Part shown: positions 1-11,937 of the stretch, piece after piece
How positions within the stretch are numbered: the stretch's first letter is position 1
Layout: the number at the start of each line of letters is the position of its first letter
Assembly: GCA_004431415.1 (NCBI GenBank)
Contig: QPMI01000010.1
Location: 434,001-498,000, forward strand
Direction: 5' to 3'
DNA length: 64,000 nt
Source of the DNA: Cyanophora paradoxa
Taxonomy: Eukaryota; Glaucocystophyceae; Cyanophorales; Cyanophoraceae
Made by a program: the position numbers and the translations under genes
The notes under the pieces: generated by a model
The model's database searches: none
Told to the model about the DNA's origin: nothing
The model's input: only the letters and a program-made list of their open reading frames with translations

Positions 1-3000
1 CAGCGCGCAGGGGTATCGAGAAGTGGAATCTGATGGAGGGGGGCGTGCGGTGAGACTCGAGGAGAGGGGCGCAGGCGGAAGGCTCGGGGGGGTACTGGGG
101 CGCGCCGCGAGCCCTTGTCGGGCCAGCTCTCCACGCCGATGGAGCCCCCGAGCTCGTTGATGATCGCCGCTGAAAGCGCCAGGCCCAGCCCTGCACCGGC
201 CGGCCCCCGACAGAGGCGCAGCAGGCCTCGAGCTTAGGGCGGGAGGGGTGCCCGCGCCGGTGCCGCCGAAGCGGCGGGTGATGGTGGCGTCGGCCTGCGC
301 GAAGGGGCGGAAGAGCTTCTTGACGTTCTCCGGAGAGATCCCTGTGCCCCCGGGCCCCGGCCGCCGGTTCAAGCGGGTTCGAATGAGGGCCCGGGCCGGG
401 GCGAGGCGAGGGAGGGTACCGATGCCCTCGTCGGTGACGACGAACTCTAGCCACTCGCGATCGAACGCGTACCCCTCCCGGGAGGCCGGGGCGGGGAACG
501 CGCGCCCCGGGCGAGGGGGCGCGTATGGCTCGGGCGTGTCGAGCCTCAAGGCGAAGCGCCGCGGCGAGACGGATCCGGAGGCGTCCGCTGAATCAGCGTC
601 GGACTCGACCGGGGGCGACGCGGAGCGGCCTCGGCCTAAGGCCAAAGCCGAAGCCGAGGTGAGTGAGCCGCCGCGGCGGCCGAGGCGCCGGCGCGAGCGA
701 GCGGGGCGGGGGGGCGGACCGAAAGCCGCCTCGCGACGGCGGGGCCAGGGCGGAGCCGGCGACTCGGCGCGGACGTCGACGCGGGACCGGTGGCTCGGCT
801 CTCCCGGGCCCGCTCCCGAGCCCGGCTCCTGATCCGGATCTAGGCCCAGGGGACCAGAGGCCACGCGGGGGCCGGAGAGGATCCGGCGGAAGGAGGAGAA
901 GGCGCGCGGGCGGAGGCCTAGGGGCGCCGACGGGGGGCGGGATCCGGACCCGAACCCGTACCCGGCATCGGGGCGGCCGCGGGGCGCGGGGGGACCGTTC
1001 CTCCCGGACCCATTCCCCCGCAGGCGGACCTCGACGAAGACCGTTCCCCCGCGCTTGCTGAACTTGATCGCGTTCGAGGCGAGGTTGATCTGCGCGCCGC
1101 GCGCGCGCGCGGATCATCGGACCGACGGCCGCGTTCAAGCAGCGGCCTTTGAGCCTTAGCTCCAGGCAGCAGCTCTGACGGCCGCTGGCGCAGCTCTAGG
1201 CCTCTCGGCCCCTAGGCTAAGCTCCAAGCAGCTCTGACGGCCGCTGCAGCTGGGCGGGGCGGGGGCGGGGCTAAGCTCCAAGCAGCTAAGCTCCAAGCTG
1301 GGCGCAGCGCACCAGGACCTGGCGGAGGCGCACGGGGTCGCCCAGGACGCGCGCCGGCACCTCCGGCGACAGCCTCGTCAGCAGCTCCACGCCTGCCGGC
1401 GCGCGCGCTCTCAGCTGAGCTCGGCTGAGCATCGGGGCCTCTGGGCGCTGGCGGACCCTGCTGCTGGGCGGCCATGACGAGGAGGTCGGCCGAGTCCTCG
1501 AGGCAGCGCCGCAGCTCGAACTCGGTCTCCTCCAGCACCAGCTTGCCCGACTGCACCTTCTCCCAGTCCAGGATGTTGCTCACGATCTCGACCAGCGACT
1601 CGCCGGCCTTGGCGATCAGCTCCGCGAACTCGCGCTGCTCCGCAGTGAGTCCCGTGTCCCGCAGCAGCGCCGCGCAGCCGACGATGCCCTGCGAGGGATT
1701 AGGGCCGGAGAACAGGGGCGGGTTGAGGCGGCGCGGACGTTGAGCGGGGTACGGATCTCGTGGCTCATGTTGCGGACGAACTCGGAGCGGAGTCCGTTAA
1801 GGCTACGGGCCTCCTGGTAGTGGTGCGCGAGCCCCAGCACGATCGAGTCGTAGAAGATCGATTCGATCTCCGCCAGCTCCTTCAGCTGCAGGGCCCGAAG
1901 GCGGGCCAGGACCCGCAGCCACGCCCGGCGCAGCGCGCGCAGGACCCGCCGCAGAACCGGGCAGCGCCGCCCGTCGCAGTCCTCTGCGCGGCCGCGGGAC
2001 GGGCCGAAGGGGTGCGGGGGGCGCCGGCCCGGGCCCCGGCTGCCGCCCGCGCCCGAACGGACAGAGTCCCCGGGGCCGGAACCCAGATCCGCGTGCCTAA
2101 GCTTCTCCATCTGCGGACGAAGCGATTCGACGCCGTACGCCCAGAACGGGGGTACCAGTACGTCTTCACGCACGCGGGCGGAGAGGCGCGAGAGACGGCG
2201 GGTGACGTTGTGAGAGACGGCCACGCCCGCGAAGGCGCCGACAAGCTGCGCGGGGTACGGCGTTCGGCCGAAGGACGGGGGGGGGGCGTTGGCGGCCGGG
2301 GTACAGGCGCACGGTCACGGCGACGGCGATCGCGGCGGACGCTGCGAAGGCCCACGCCGACCGCGGCGTGAAGGAGCCCTGGCGGGGGGTACGGTTACAG
2401 GAGGCGGAAGGGAGGGTGAGAAAATGGCCGGGAGGGGGGTACGCTACGCACGCGGGGCACAGCCGTGCAGACGACCTGCGCGGTAGCGACGCAGGTGAGC
2501 GAGGCCGAGACGGCGCGAGGGGAAGGGGCGTACCCAGTCGAGGTCAAGGTCGGACAAGTCGGCGGCCTGGATCAGCAGCCCCTCGCCAAGCCAGCGGCGC
2601 GAGCCGAGTGCGTTCAGCGTCGCCTGGGGTACGCGATTAGCCAGGCGGGGGTGGGGTCGGTGGGGGGAGGGGGCGGGTGGGTCGCACCTGCCCGGGTACG
2701 CTGGCGAAGGAGCCGTACTGCGCGAGCAGGCGCGCGGCGGCGTCGCGGATGGCGGGATCCACCAGGGGATCGTCCGGCGCCAGCCGCCGGTCCGGCGTGT
2801 AGCGTCCGTCGATATCCGCCCCCCGCGAGAGCGCTGAGGCGAAGGCTTCAGGACGGGCGGTGCGAGAGGAGGGGGGGGGTACATAGAGCAACGCACATTC
2901 GCGCGCGAGGGAGGGCCCCCGGGAGGCGGCGACGAGGAGGCCCGTGCCGCGCTCGACGATGAACGACACGGCCCCTTGCTCCGAGTGCGCCATCTGCGAG

Positions 3001-4586
3001 CGGGAGGGGGTACAGAAATTCAGGGTTCCGGGGGTATGTGTACCGATTCCGGGGCCCGGGGGTACGTACCGATTTCAGGAAGAACTCAAGGCCCTCCAGG
3101 AGGAACGTGGAAGCCTGCGGATCGGGGTACCCCGACTCCATCAGCCGGATCAAGAAAGGCGCCGGGGTACGAGGGCGCGCGCCATGACGCCGAGCTTCTC
3201 CCCCCTGGAGTTGACCAGGGGCTGACAGGCCGAGATGCCGAAGTCGTTCGACGTGAGGAAGTCTGAGGGAGGCGCCTGAGAGGTCAGAACACGTCCCGCA
3301 CCCTTCCTAAACGGGCAAGTAGGGGGACGAAGGGGGGGGGGCGAAGCGCACAGGGGGTACTCCAGCCGAAGGAGTCGACGCCGGGGCCCCACCAGGGGCG
3401 GACCATCGGGTCGAAGTTCTGCGTCACCGCGATAGGGGGACCTGGGCGGTGTCTCAGGTGAGTCCAGAGAAGCGGGTGGCTGCGGAGTCCCCTCCAGCCG
3501 TCCGACAGTCCCAGAGCGTTCGGCGCCCCCAACCCCGTGGCCAGGGAGGGAAAGGGGAACAGGCGGGGCGGAGCCCACCGTAGGGTACGCCGTTCATGTC
3601 CGCGTCATACCTGCCCCAAGTGCCCCGGGGGTAAGCTAAAGCGCGCGCCGCGGCGCCGGGGGGGTACGGGCGTCGCACCAGTGCAGGTTGGTGCCCGTGC
3701 GCTCGTCCACCACGATGAATTTCCTGCGGAGCGTTGCCTCAGGCGCCCGGGGAGGGGGGCGAGTTTTAGGGGAAGAGGGGGGGGGGAGGGGGGGGGTAAG
3801 AGAAAGGGCGCGCCAGTCCCCGTAGTTGAACGTCCGGGGCCCGACGCCGCTGTGGCGGTATACGCGAGTGTACCCCACGAATCTGCTCCCCGGTCCAGAA
3901 TGGGTTCACAGACGGGTCGAAGCTGGGACGGCGGAGGCGGGGCTGCGGCCGCACCGCCCGTCGTGCGTGCCGATCCAGAAACTGGAAAGGGCATTCGAGG
4001 GCAGCAGCGGTTCGAAGCTCTTGAGCCTCTCCCAGATGAGGGCTGCCGCGTCTGCGAGCGGGAGGGCGGGCGGGCGGGCGCGGGGGCGCGGGCGCGTGAG
4101 CGGCCCGACGAAGATCTACAGTCCGCGATATCGATTTGATCCGGATCCAATTAAAGGGCGGACCCTCCCGCAGGTCGTCGAGCCGTCTGTGGTCCTCCCT
4201 GAACTCCACGTCGGCAAAGACGTTCACTGGAAGCGGTGCGGGACGCGGCGTGCGCGCGCGTGCGTGAGCTGGATCCGTGAGCGCCGATGCTCGCGCGGCC
4301 GGAGCGAGCGCACTGAATTTGGCAGTGCGGACGATGCCGGCGTCCACCTCGTCGCGGACGCGCTTCACCGCGTCGCGCTGCTGTAGGTCCAGCACGTCGT
4401 CCACCGTCCACTGCGAGAAGACCGTCCCCACCGCCCACACCGCCGCCTGCCGCGCGCCCGCACGCGCGTCATGTCATCTCTCGAAGTTCGCGTGCGCGCG
4501 CCTCAGGGCAACGACGAACAGACCGTCGTGACCAGCAGGAGCACGACGAAGGGCACCGTGAGGGCGACCGCGATGCGGATCTTCAT
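1..4586 (-). CDS. Membrane sensor histidine kinase (3' end outside window)
   Basis: This is a minus-strand, multi-exon gene. The exon at about 4586 begins with a hydrophobic leader (MKIRIAVALTVPFVVLLL), consistent with a signal anchor. Exons at about 2600-4440 hold an extracytoplasmic sensor-like region with fragments such as KFIVVDERTGTNLHWC. A hydrophobic stretch at about 2390-2230 leads into a HAMP-like segment (SHNVTRRLSRLSARV). Then come the phospho-acceptor H box (FVRNMSHEIRTPLN, about 1750), the HATPase N box (NLASNAIKFS, about 1060), the G1 box (VTDEGIG, about 435), the F box (LFRPFAQAD with RRFGGTG, about 300) and a GLGLALS G2 box at about 180. This order is the standard one for two-component kinases. 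Any receiver domain would lie left of base 1. Introns start GTACCCC. Exon borders are approximate; the family call is firm, the ligand unknown. Confidence 0.8.
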
Positions 4587-5344
4587 GGCTCTCCTTGCCG
4601 CTGGGCCGCCGCGCGCTGCAGGCCAGGCAGCTCAGGCGCTGGCGGTCCGCTGGCGATGATCGAGCAGGCGCTTCTGATGGTCGAGCAGACGTGCCCGGCC
4701 CGAGCGCATATGCGCTTGAGCTTCAACTCACAATTGCAACTGCTCTCTGCGACTCATGATCGGCTGCGCGTACAAGTGCTGCAGCGCAATCTTCAGCTGC
4801 GGATATCGATGAAGTGTTAAGCGTCAAGGGTCCCCGCAGTGCGGCTGGTCATGATGATGTGCTCAGTTGCAGAGCTAGCGCTAGCTTCTGCGCAGGCGTA
4901 TGCACGTCACACGCAGCACGAGCATGCTCAACGCGGCGTTACGTACTGTCTACACATGTGCAGCGACTCCCGGCGAGGATGTGCTCCCGCACTGCTGCGC
5001 TGACGGAGGCATGCTGCTCCGAGTGCACGCGTAACGTTAACGTGACGGCGACTGTGCTGATGAGACTCCAGTGACTCCAACTCCAACTCCGTCGACGAAC
5101 ATTCATGCCATTGTTGTCCCGCTGCGCTCGTTCGCACGTGACCAACTTGGCAAAGTTGGCACTCGCCGAGTCGAGCTCCGGATCCCCGGTCGAGCTGGCG
5201 CGGATCACGGAGCTGCGGTAGTGCGCAGCCTGGCATGCGCACTGCAGCTGGCTGGCTGCGCAATGCCGCAAAGGGCGGCGAGTGCTTACGCAACTCAGCT
5301 CAAGACATCCAAGCAGAACCTCGGATCCGTGTTTCATTTCAACC
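4587..5344. other. Intergenic host DNA, no gene recognised
   Basis: The stretch between the histidine kinase start and the first tRNA-Asp has open frames on both strands, but none shows a domain, a low-complexity protein signature or convincing splice borders. Its base composition is less extreme than in the neighbouring genes. The kinase promoter should lie at its left end. Confidence 0.4.
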
Positions 5345-5416
5345 GTCGCTGTAGTATAGCGGTCAGTATACCTGCCTGTCACGCAGGTGACCCGGGTTCA
5401 ATTCCCGGCAGTGGCG
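5345..5416 (+). tRNA. tRNA-Asp (GTC)
   Basis: The 72-nt sequence folds as a cloverleaf. The acceptor arm GTCGCTG pairs with CAGTGGC (two G-T pairs), the anticodon stem CCTGC/GCAGG encloses the loop CTGTCAC with anticodon GTC, and the T arm contains GGTTCAATTCC. The discriminator base is G, and a T run follows immediately (GCTTTTG), as expected for RNA polymerase III termination. No intron is present. An identical gene lies in inverted orientation at 7460-7531. Confidence 0.95.
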
Positions 5417-5471
5417 CTTTTGCCCTCGCCTTACCCCCGGTGCCTGTACCCGGGCGCACTCGCCCGTACCC
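5345..5471 (+). repeat. 127-bp inverted duplication carrying tRNA-Asp (left copy)
   Basis: The tRNA-Asp gene plus about 55 bp of 3' flank (including the TTTT terminator and a C-rich stretch ending GCCCGTACCC) recurs in reverse complement at 7405-7531. Similarity stops sharply at both ends, so this is a segmental inverted duplication of the tRNA unit, not just conservation of the tRNA itself. Confidence 0.85.
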
Positions 5472-5717
5472 TCTTTTTCGAAAAGAGGCGCCATTCCACC
5501 CGAACTCCCCCGGGTACGTCACCAGCTACCCGCCCAGCTCCAGCGCTCGTACAGCTGCGGCGCCTGGAGCGCTCGGCACCATCGGCCCCTGCGGTGCACC
5601 GGCTTCATACGCAACTCGGGCTTTCACCTCGACCATTCTGCTACTCTGAGCGGTACGCCATCGTCACCGTTCTCCTTCGCGGTTGCGCATTCAGCTTACA
5701 ATCTTCCCGATCCCTAG

Positions 5718-6011
5718 ATGGCCTTCCTTTTCGAATTCTTCTGGACGCTGCTTTTCGTCTGGGGCAGCACGAGACAGCACTTGCCACGCCTCGGTAGAGA
5801 GCACGCTACACCTATTATGGAACTTGACTTCTTCGTTGGCAAGATGATGCAGTCTGCGGAGAGGGCCGGCAAAATGCGGAACACATTGCCCCACCTCCAG
5901 GCCGCCATCGAGGAGATTCAAGCGGCCAACATGATCCCTGTCGTCTTGTGCATAGTACAGAGTACAGATGTGTATCATAGTACAGATAGCGAATTTTACA
6001 GCTGCATGTGA
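5718..6011 (+). CDS. Possible small host ORF, unidentified
   Basis: This 97-residue frame starts at an ATG and has a hydrophobic N-terminus (MAFLFEFFWTLLFVW) that could be a signal peptide or membrane segment, followed by a helical stretch (SAERAGKMRNTLPHLQAAIEEIQAAN). I recognise no family. It may be a single exon of a spliced gene or a chance frame; there is no supporting context beyond its lower GC content than the surrounding DNA. Confidence 0.25.
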   Translation: MAFLFEFFWTLLFVWGSTRQHLPRLGREHATPIMELDFFVGKMMQSAERAGKMRNTLPHLQAAIEEIQAANMIPVVLCIVQSTDVYHSTDSEFYSCM

Positions 6012-6465
6012 CTACGTGTAAATAAGCATGATAGTTAATTTCTACAATTACAACACTAGCCGATCATGACGACTTGACTGAAGACGCGGGCGCCTCGCCT
6101 CGCCTTGTCGTACATGTTCTCTGTCGACGCCCTCCTTGCTCACGGTTAACGTTCGCCCCGTTGCATGGAGCCTAGGACAATGCGAGCTTTCCGAGCTGAC
6201 CGGAGGGATCTGCGGCGGCGACGCAGGATCGTCAGAAGAACTCAGCGTACGAGCACGTGCACAGGAGCTCGAGATAGGAAACGATGCTTGCTCGGGCAGG
6301 CTCACCCGACTCGAGGATCAGTACATGCCTCGTGTCGCAGCCAACGAGCTGGTAGCCCGAAGGGAACGCGGGCGACGGGAGGGCCAGGAGCAGGCTGCAC
6401 GCGCGCGGGTCACGGGGGCAGATCATCGGACGAAGATCTAGAAATAAGATCTAGAAGAGAACGGC

Positions 6466-7390
6466 TCACCGGTAGACGTAGCAGTTTCCGTCCTCCGGGC
6501 TGACCCGGTTGATGTAGCCTGTCACGCGCCCATCGGCGGGGACGACGAGGTGGCCGCCCATGCCGCTCTGCTCCGTCACGCCCGCGCACGGAGTCGTGCT
6601 GAGGAGCTCTGGGTCGGACGCACGGGCCTCCTCTGCGCAGCCATTGCATGCACCATGAGATCGAGCTCGAGAGATCCATGGCCAGAGAACACGAGAGAAC
6701 GAACCAATTGACTTCGGGGCGCCGGCGCGCGCGAGGATGTTGCTCGTGCGCTGCGCGAGGACGACCATGTTGCCGGGCAACGACTGTCCAGGCTGGATGG
6801 CCTTGACCTGCGAGGAGAACTCAGCGCCGCGCCAGCGCGCGCAGAGCTAGCGCTACCGCCGAGCGCTAGCTATAGCGCACCGTGAAGCGGAACTGATTGT
6901 TCAGATGCTGGCTCAGGATGACCGTGCTGATATGATGAGCGTCCGCGTAGTCGAACGTCGCTTTCGCCGAACACCAGGCGGTGAACGCGACGGTCGGGTT
7001 GGCGCCCTCTCGCGGCACCCGCACTCTGTCGAGAAGAGCATCGCGAGGCTTTACGGGAGTTGTGTGCGCATTGATGAGCTCTGCCGGGCTGTAGCTGTTC
7101 TCCTTGGTGAGCACGAGCAACGTCCAGTCAAACGTGAACAACTCCATGCCCGTCCGCGGGAGGAAGAAGGCTTTAATGTCTTGCCGTTCAATGCCGCGAG
7201 GAAGTTGCGCGCTCCCTTGCCGCCCAATGCAAATGCGACGGATTCGAATGGCCGAAGCGAATGCTCGCGCGTCGCGGTCCGGCGCGTGCCGAGCTCTCCA
7301 AACGTTGCAGTTGGCTGGAACGAGCAGCCGGGCGATCCGCTGGCGTGCCGGGTGCGCTGGGGCCGAATTCGAAGCGCCGCAGTCAGCTGA
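6466..7390 (-). CDS. Possible host gene, sensor-like fragment, unidentified
   Basis: Minus-strand frames here look more protein-like than the alternatives. An upstream part contains a stretch resembling extracytoplasmic sensor domains (MELFTFDWTLLVLTKENSYS), and a downstream exon of about 100 codons ends at a stop at 6466 and contains SLPGNMVVLAQRTSNIL. The gene is probably spliced. The DWTLLVL segment is reminiscent of Cache-type receptor domains, as in the histidine kinase at the left edge, but the resemblance is weak. Exon limits and start are not established. Confidence 0.3.
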
Positions 7391-7404
7391 GGTTTGACAG
7401 AGCC

Positions 7405-7531
7405 GGGTACGGGCGAGTGCGCCCGGGTACAGGCACCGGGGGTAAGGCGAGGGCAAAAGCGCCACTGCCGGGAATTGAACCCGGGTCACCTGCGTGACAG
7501 GCAGGTATACTGACCGCTATACTACAGCGAC
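7405..7531 (-). repeat. 127-bp inverted duplication carrying tRNA-Asp (right copy)
   Basis: This is the reverse-complement partner of 5345-5471. The arms are about 1.9 kb apart and enclose the weak coding regions described above. The match includes the tRNA 3' flank. Confidence 0.85.
7460..7531 (-). tRNA. tRNA-Asp (GTC), second copy
   Basis: This is the exact reverse complement of the 72-nt tRNA-Asp at 5345-5416, with the same GTC anticodon, the same T loop and the same following T run. It sits in the right arm of the 127-bp inverted duplication (7405-7531), so the two genes are transcribed towards each other. Confidence 0.95.
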
Positions 7532-7816
7532 GGGTGAGAAATAGATGTCGTTTAAGGGTTCCGCTTTGAATTTTGGCACTTTCGTGGAGGACTCGGTCTA
7601 AGAGCCGGCGGGGCCGCAAGTCCGGAGACTAGGCTAGGAGCTCCTTGTGACCGGGTCCTGGAGTCGGGCGGCACAGCAGCAGCACGCGGCATCTATCGGA
7701 CAAGCCGCTGAGCGTTGTTGTCGACAGCGCCCGCTTGGTAGGACCACGCGCGGAGGCGCCGGCGGCCCGCGGGCGTGGCGTTGGCCGGCCGTGGGAGTGA
7801 CAGCAGCTCTGCGAAG

Positions 7817-9075
7817 ATGGCAGAACAACAGGATGGAGAAGAGTATGTAGAACTTTCGATGGCAGAGACGCCCGTGGAGGGCGGCAGCTCAGACCCAGGC
7901 ACCTCTGGGGATCCGGAGGCGAGCGGCGAAGCCATCGACGAGCAGGAGGAGGAAGCGCCCGATGCCGAGCTGCACGTTGTCACGGTGTGGAGGAGCCCTT
8001 CCCCTGCCTGCGAAGTTTGCGTGGCGCTCATCTCTCGCAGGCCTTCGAGCGCCCGTTCGTGGAGATGGGTCCGATCCTTCCGCCGCGTCCGATGTGGATG
8101 CTGGACGACGACATCATGCGTAGCCAGCTCGGCATCTCGAAGGCGCGGGCGGAGACTATGCAGAAGTGCCCAATCTTCGGCGGGCCGGAGGCCCCGAGCG
8201 TGACACTCCCGTTCCGTGTGCAAATCTTCAGCGACGAGGACAACTTCAAGCACCTGGATTTGCTGCGGGCGAAGAATCTGTGGGGCAGGCTCCCGAAGGC
8301 CGAGCAGGAGCTGCTCGACCAGGAGGCCGAGCGGCTGACCCAAGACGGCCTGTACTGGGGCGTCTCGGGGCAGCGCCCCGGCCACACGCACGCCGACGAT
8401 CTCCTCAAGCTCGTGCGCGGCGCCGCCCGCCCGCGGGCGCCACGCCGCCGTTGCCGCAGCCGGTAACGCTCGCGCCCTGCAGATGGCCCCCGCGCGGAGC
8501 TTCCTCGTGACGACCGTCCTGCGCGGGGAGCCGAAGGCGAAGGTGATGGACATCGAGTGAGTTCCCCCCGCGCATCGCCGCCGCCCCCGCTGCCGCCGCC
8601 GCCGCCAGCCGACCTGACGCCCCGCGCAGGCAGAAGACGGCCTCGGAGGCGCCGCAGGAGATGCGCTACGGGCTGCAGGTCCTCCCCAGCATCGTGGAGA
8701 ACCACCTGAAGGGCCTCGCCCCCAAAGCCTTCTCGGGCATCGCGGACGCGGTGGCGCGCCATGTCCCCTGCCCTCTGATCCGATCCGATTCGATCCGCGG
8801 AGCTCGCTGTTCTGACGAGGGACGCGCAGAGGCTAAAGCTGGGCCCGCTGACTGGCTTCAAGACGATTCCGATCGTCCAGGCGGAGGAGCAGGCGGCCAG
8901 CGAGGGGGCGGAGGCGGAGGAGCAGCAGGCCAGCGGCGCGCAGGAGCCGGCCGCGGCAGCCGAGGTGGACGGGGGGTACGTGGAGGCCGACGAGGGGTAC
9001 GAGGCCGACCTCCTGGCGGAGGGGGGCGAGTGGGGCGCCCTGGCCGACATCGCCGGCTCTTCCGGCGACCTGTAA
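7817..9075 (+). CDS. Unidentified host protein with acidic C-terminal tail
   Basis: A spliced plus-strand gene. The start ATG at 7817 opens an acidic N-terminus (MAEQQDGEEYVELSMAE). Exon 2 (to about 8411) encodes a globular-looking segment with PPRPMWMLDDDIMRSQLG and FRVQIFSDEDNFKHLDLLRA. A GTGCGCG donor follows, then a short exon (MAPARSFLVTTVLRGEPKAK) ending at a GTGAGT donor, then QKTASEAPQEMRYG to about 8748, and a last exon with LTRDAQRLKLGPLTGFKTIP and an Ala/Glu-rich acidic tail ending in TAA at 9073. I do not recognise the family. Frame continuity across several GT-AG borders makes a real gene likely. Confidence 0.6.
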
Positions 9076-9473
9076 GCTCGGGCTCGGGCTTGGGCCCTCG
9101 GCCAAAACCGTGGGGCACCTTTCTTCAGTCTCCGCCGCGCTTTCACATATCGCTTAGCCCAGAACCGAATTTGTGGCTTCATTAAAAAAACATTTGCGAG
9201 TACCAGTCGACGTATGTAATTACAATGTAACGTAATCGAGTGCACAGCTCCGTGCGAACTCATCGAAGTCGGGCCAGCGCTCGTGTTCGGGTCAGGGGCG
9301 CACGCCCAGGAGAATCTGCGGAGATGCCACGAGGAAAAAAGTTCGATTCCAGAGAGCCGAACTGCATGCGCATACAAACTACTAGTACTACTGCAAGGCC
9401 GGGCGGCCCGGGGCCCGGGCGGGCGAGGGGTTACACGTGTAGCACTGCATGCCGGCCCCCCCCCCCCCCCCCC
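9076..9473. other. Shared 3' intergenic region between convergent host genes
   Basis: The upstream gene (plus) and the GTPase gene (minus) converge here. The stretch is locally AT-richer at 9180-9240 (CATTAAAAAAACATTTG) and ends in a 19-base C run just after the GTPase stop. I see no gene. Confidence 0.5.
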
Positions 9474-11872
9474 CTACATCAGGTTGCAGGCCTCGAGGCG
9501 CTTGATGGCGCGGTAGACGACGCAGCGGTCGGCCCGCTTCAGGACGCACGCCAGCACATCCGCGAACCTGCCCGGCCCGGCCCTAAGCGGAGGAGGGGGG
9601 AGGAGGTGGCGGAGGGGCGGAGGGAGCGGAGGGGGGTACCGGCCGTTCATATCGGGGTCGTCGTCCTGCGAGTCGTACGTGTAGTTCGCCACGCCGAAGA
9701 CCTGCAGGCGGTGAGCACAGAGGAGGAGAGAGGCGGGCCGGGGCGGAGGGGGAGGCGCACGGGGCACTTGCAAGCCTCGTAGACGCCGTTGATCGCGCGC
9801 TTCACCTGAGGCGCGCGGGTCGAACGCGGAAGAGGGGGGGGAAGGGGCCGGGGGGTACCGTGGCGTGGTCGAGCTTGTCGATCTTCGTGACGACGACGAC
9901 GGGGCGCTTGCCCATGAGGCCCTCCAGGGCGGCAACGAGGGGTACGAGGCGCTGGTGCTCCTCCGCCTCCGCGTCCCAGAAGATGATGGCGCCTGGGGGT
10001 TACGGTGATTTCGGGAAGGGGCGGGAGGATCGCAGAGACGGGTACCCTGCAGCTTGACGTAGCGACGGCCCTTGAGCTCCAAAGGGTCCTCGATGAACTT
10101 GGACTTGCAGGCCTGTATGTAGTGGGGACCAGGAGTCAAGGTGCGGCCGAGGAAAGGAGGCGGAAGGGGGGGGGGGGGGGGGGGAGGGGGGGGGGGAAGG
10201 GGAAAACAACGCGCCTGGTTCCTCCTGTGCATGTCCTCGACCTCAATGAGGACGGAGCGAACCCAGTCGTCTCCCATGTTCAGCATGCCTGCGGCGAAAG
10301 TTCAGCATGTTCAGCAGGCCGGGGCGCGTGTGGGCGGGGGAGCGGAGAGAGGCGTACCCGGGAAATCGACGAGTGCGAAGTAGGGGTTGACCTCCGCGAC
10401 GTCACGCTTCCGCGTGAAGGACTCGTCGCTGGGGCCTGGGTACGGCGTTCGAGACGAGGGGAGGGGCGGAGGGAGGAGGGGCGGGGCGGGGGCGCGCCCT
10501 GGCGGTAGAACTGCGTGAAGGGCAGGTTCTGCCAGATGTGCAGCGCCGACTCGATGAAGGAGGACTTGCCGAAGCCGCGGCGCCCGAACATGCCGATGTT
10601 GACGCGGTTCGGGAACGAGATGCGCTGCTTGTCCTTCGGCTCCATGGTGACGCCGGGGTAGTACAGCTTCACCTGCGCGAGGAGCTGAGAAAAGAGAGAA
10701 AAAGAAGAGGAGAGGAGTGCGGGCCTTGTCGAAGCGGGTGAGGCGGCGCCACTTCTGCGTCTCGGTAAACTTGTTCCACACGGCGTCCGGCCACGTGATC
10801 TTGACGCCCGGCGGGATCACCTCCGGCTCCATGTCCTCAGGCGGCAGCATGATCGTGCCTGCGCCAGGAGTAAGCCGCCGCTGAGGGCGGGCGAAGCAGC
10901 GGGCGCCGTCGGACCTTCCAGGTCGACTGTGGGCGGGCGTGCGGGCGAACGCGCGGGAGGCGGGAGTGAGCGGAGGAGGAAGAAGGGGGGAAGGAAGGAA
11001 AAGAAACGGGACGCACCCTTGGCGCCCAGGCGCTGCTTGGCGGGCTTGCCGTAGTCGTTGCTCGGGAGGTCGTACTCGCCCTGGTACCCTTCGGCCTGCG
11101 ACGGCGTCCGCACGATGCCGTTGAACTGCTGCGAGTTGGCCATGTTGAGCATGTTGAGCGCCTCCATCTGGCGCCGCACGGGATCGTCCGCGCCGTCGTC
11201 CTGCTGCTGCTGCTGCTGCTGCTGCTGCCCGTATCCCGCGTCGGAGCCGCCGCCGCCCGCGCCGTACTGGCCGCCGCTCTGGTCATTGTAGTTTGTGGCG
11301 CCATGGCCTCCGTAGGGCGAGGGACCCGACGGCGTGCTGTTGTACGGCGCGCCGCCGCCGTACTGGTTGTACGGAGTGGAGTTGCCGGACCCTTGGCCGT
11401 ACTGGGGAGGCGAGGGGCCTCCGCTGCGGCCGCCGCGAGAGTCGCCGTACGGTGCGGGGGACGGGTTCCCGCTGTGAGCGGCGCTGTTGCCGCCGCTGGA
11501 GTTCTGACCACTCCAGCCGCCCTGGCTGCTCTCCTGCTGGCCGTACGCGCCTGCGCCGTAGGGATCGTAGGACGGACGGCCAGATGTAGTGCCCTGTATC
11601 AACACGTTGGCCTGTGCTGCAGGCGGCGGGCCGGGCGGCGGCGGAGGCTTCGCCCGTTGCCCCGGCGGAGCGCCCGCGGCGGTCGGTCTGGGTGCTATAT
11701 CGATGCCACTGCGCCGCAAGAGAGTCAGAGGAAGCGCTTGGGCGCGGCAGCACGCGCCAGGTCATCGCCGGAGGACGGCGCGGGCGTCAGCTAGGCGCCT
11801 AGATTTAGGCGCGGTTCACCGGTAGGCATCCTCATCGGTCGGCTGATAGCCGCCGTACTTGTAGTGGGCCAT
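9474..11872 (-). CDS. P-loop GTPase with Gly/Gln/Tyr-rich N-terminal region
   Basis: A spliced minus-strand gene starting at ATG 11872 (MAHYKYGGYQPTDEDAYR, then a GT donor). The next large exon encodes a low-complexity region rich in G, Q, S, Y and P (AYGQQESSQGGWSGQNSSGG) with a poly-Gln run from the CTG repeat at about 11205-11228. Downstream exons give a G1/Walker A motif (GMFGRRGFGKSSFIES, about 10570), a G3-like VDFPG (about 10370) and a G4 motif VVVTKIDKL (about 9880). The last exon ends CNLM-stop at 9474. G1, G3 and G4 in order mark a TRAFAC-class GTPase, perhaps septin- or GIMAP-like; the subfamily is not settled. The promoter is shared with the divergent esterase gene, 65 bp away. 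Confidence 0.7.
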
Positions 11873-11937
11873 CGCTGCACGAACGCGGCCAAGGGAAACA
11901 CGTTGTGCGAGGGGTACACGACAGTCGAAAAGACACC
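11873..11937. promoter_or_regulatory. 65-bp divergent promoter region
   Basis: The starts of the GTPase gene (minus, 11872) and the esterase-family gene (plus, 11938) are only 65 bp apart, so both promoters must overlap this interval or the opposite gene. No TATA box is evident. The plus start is in a good Kozak context (ACACCATGG). Confidence 0.5.
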
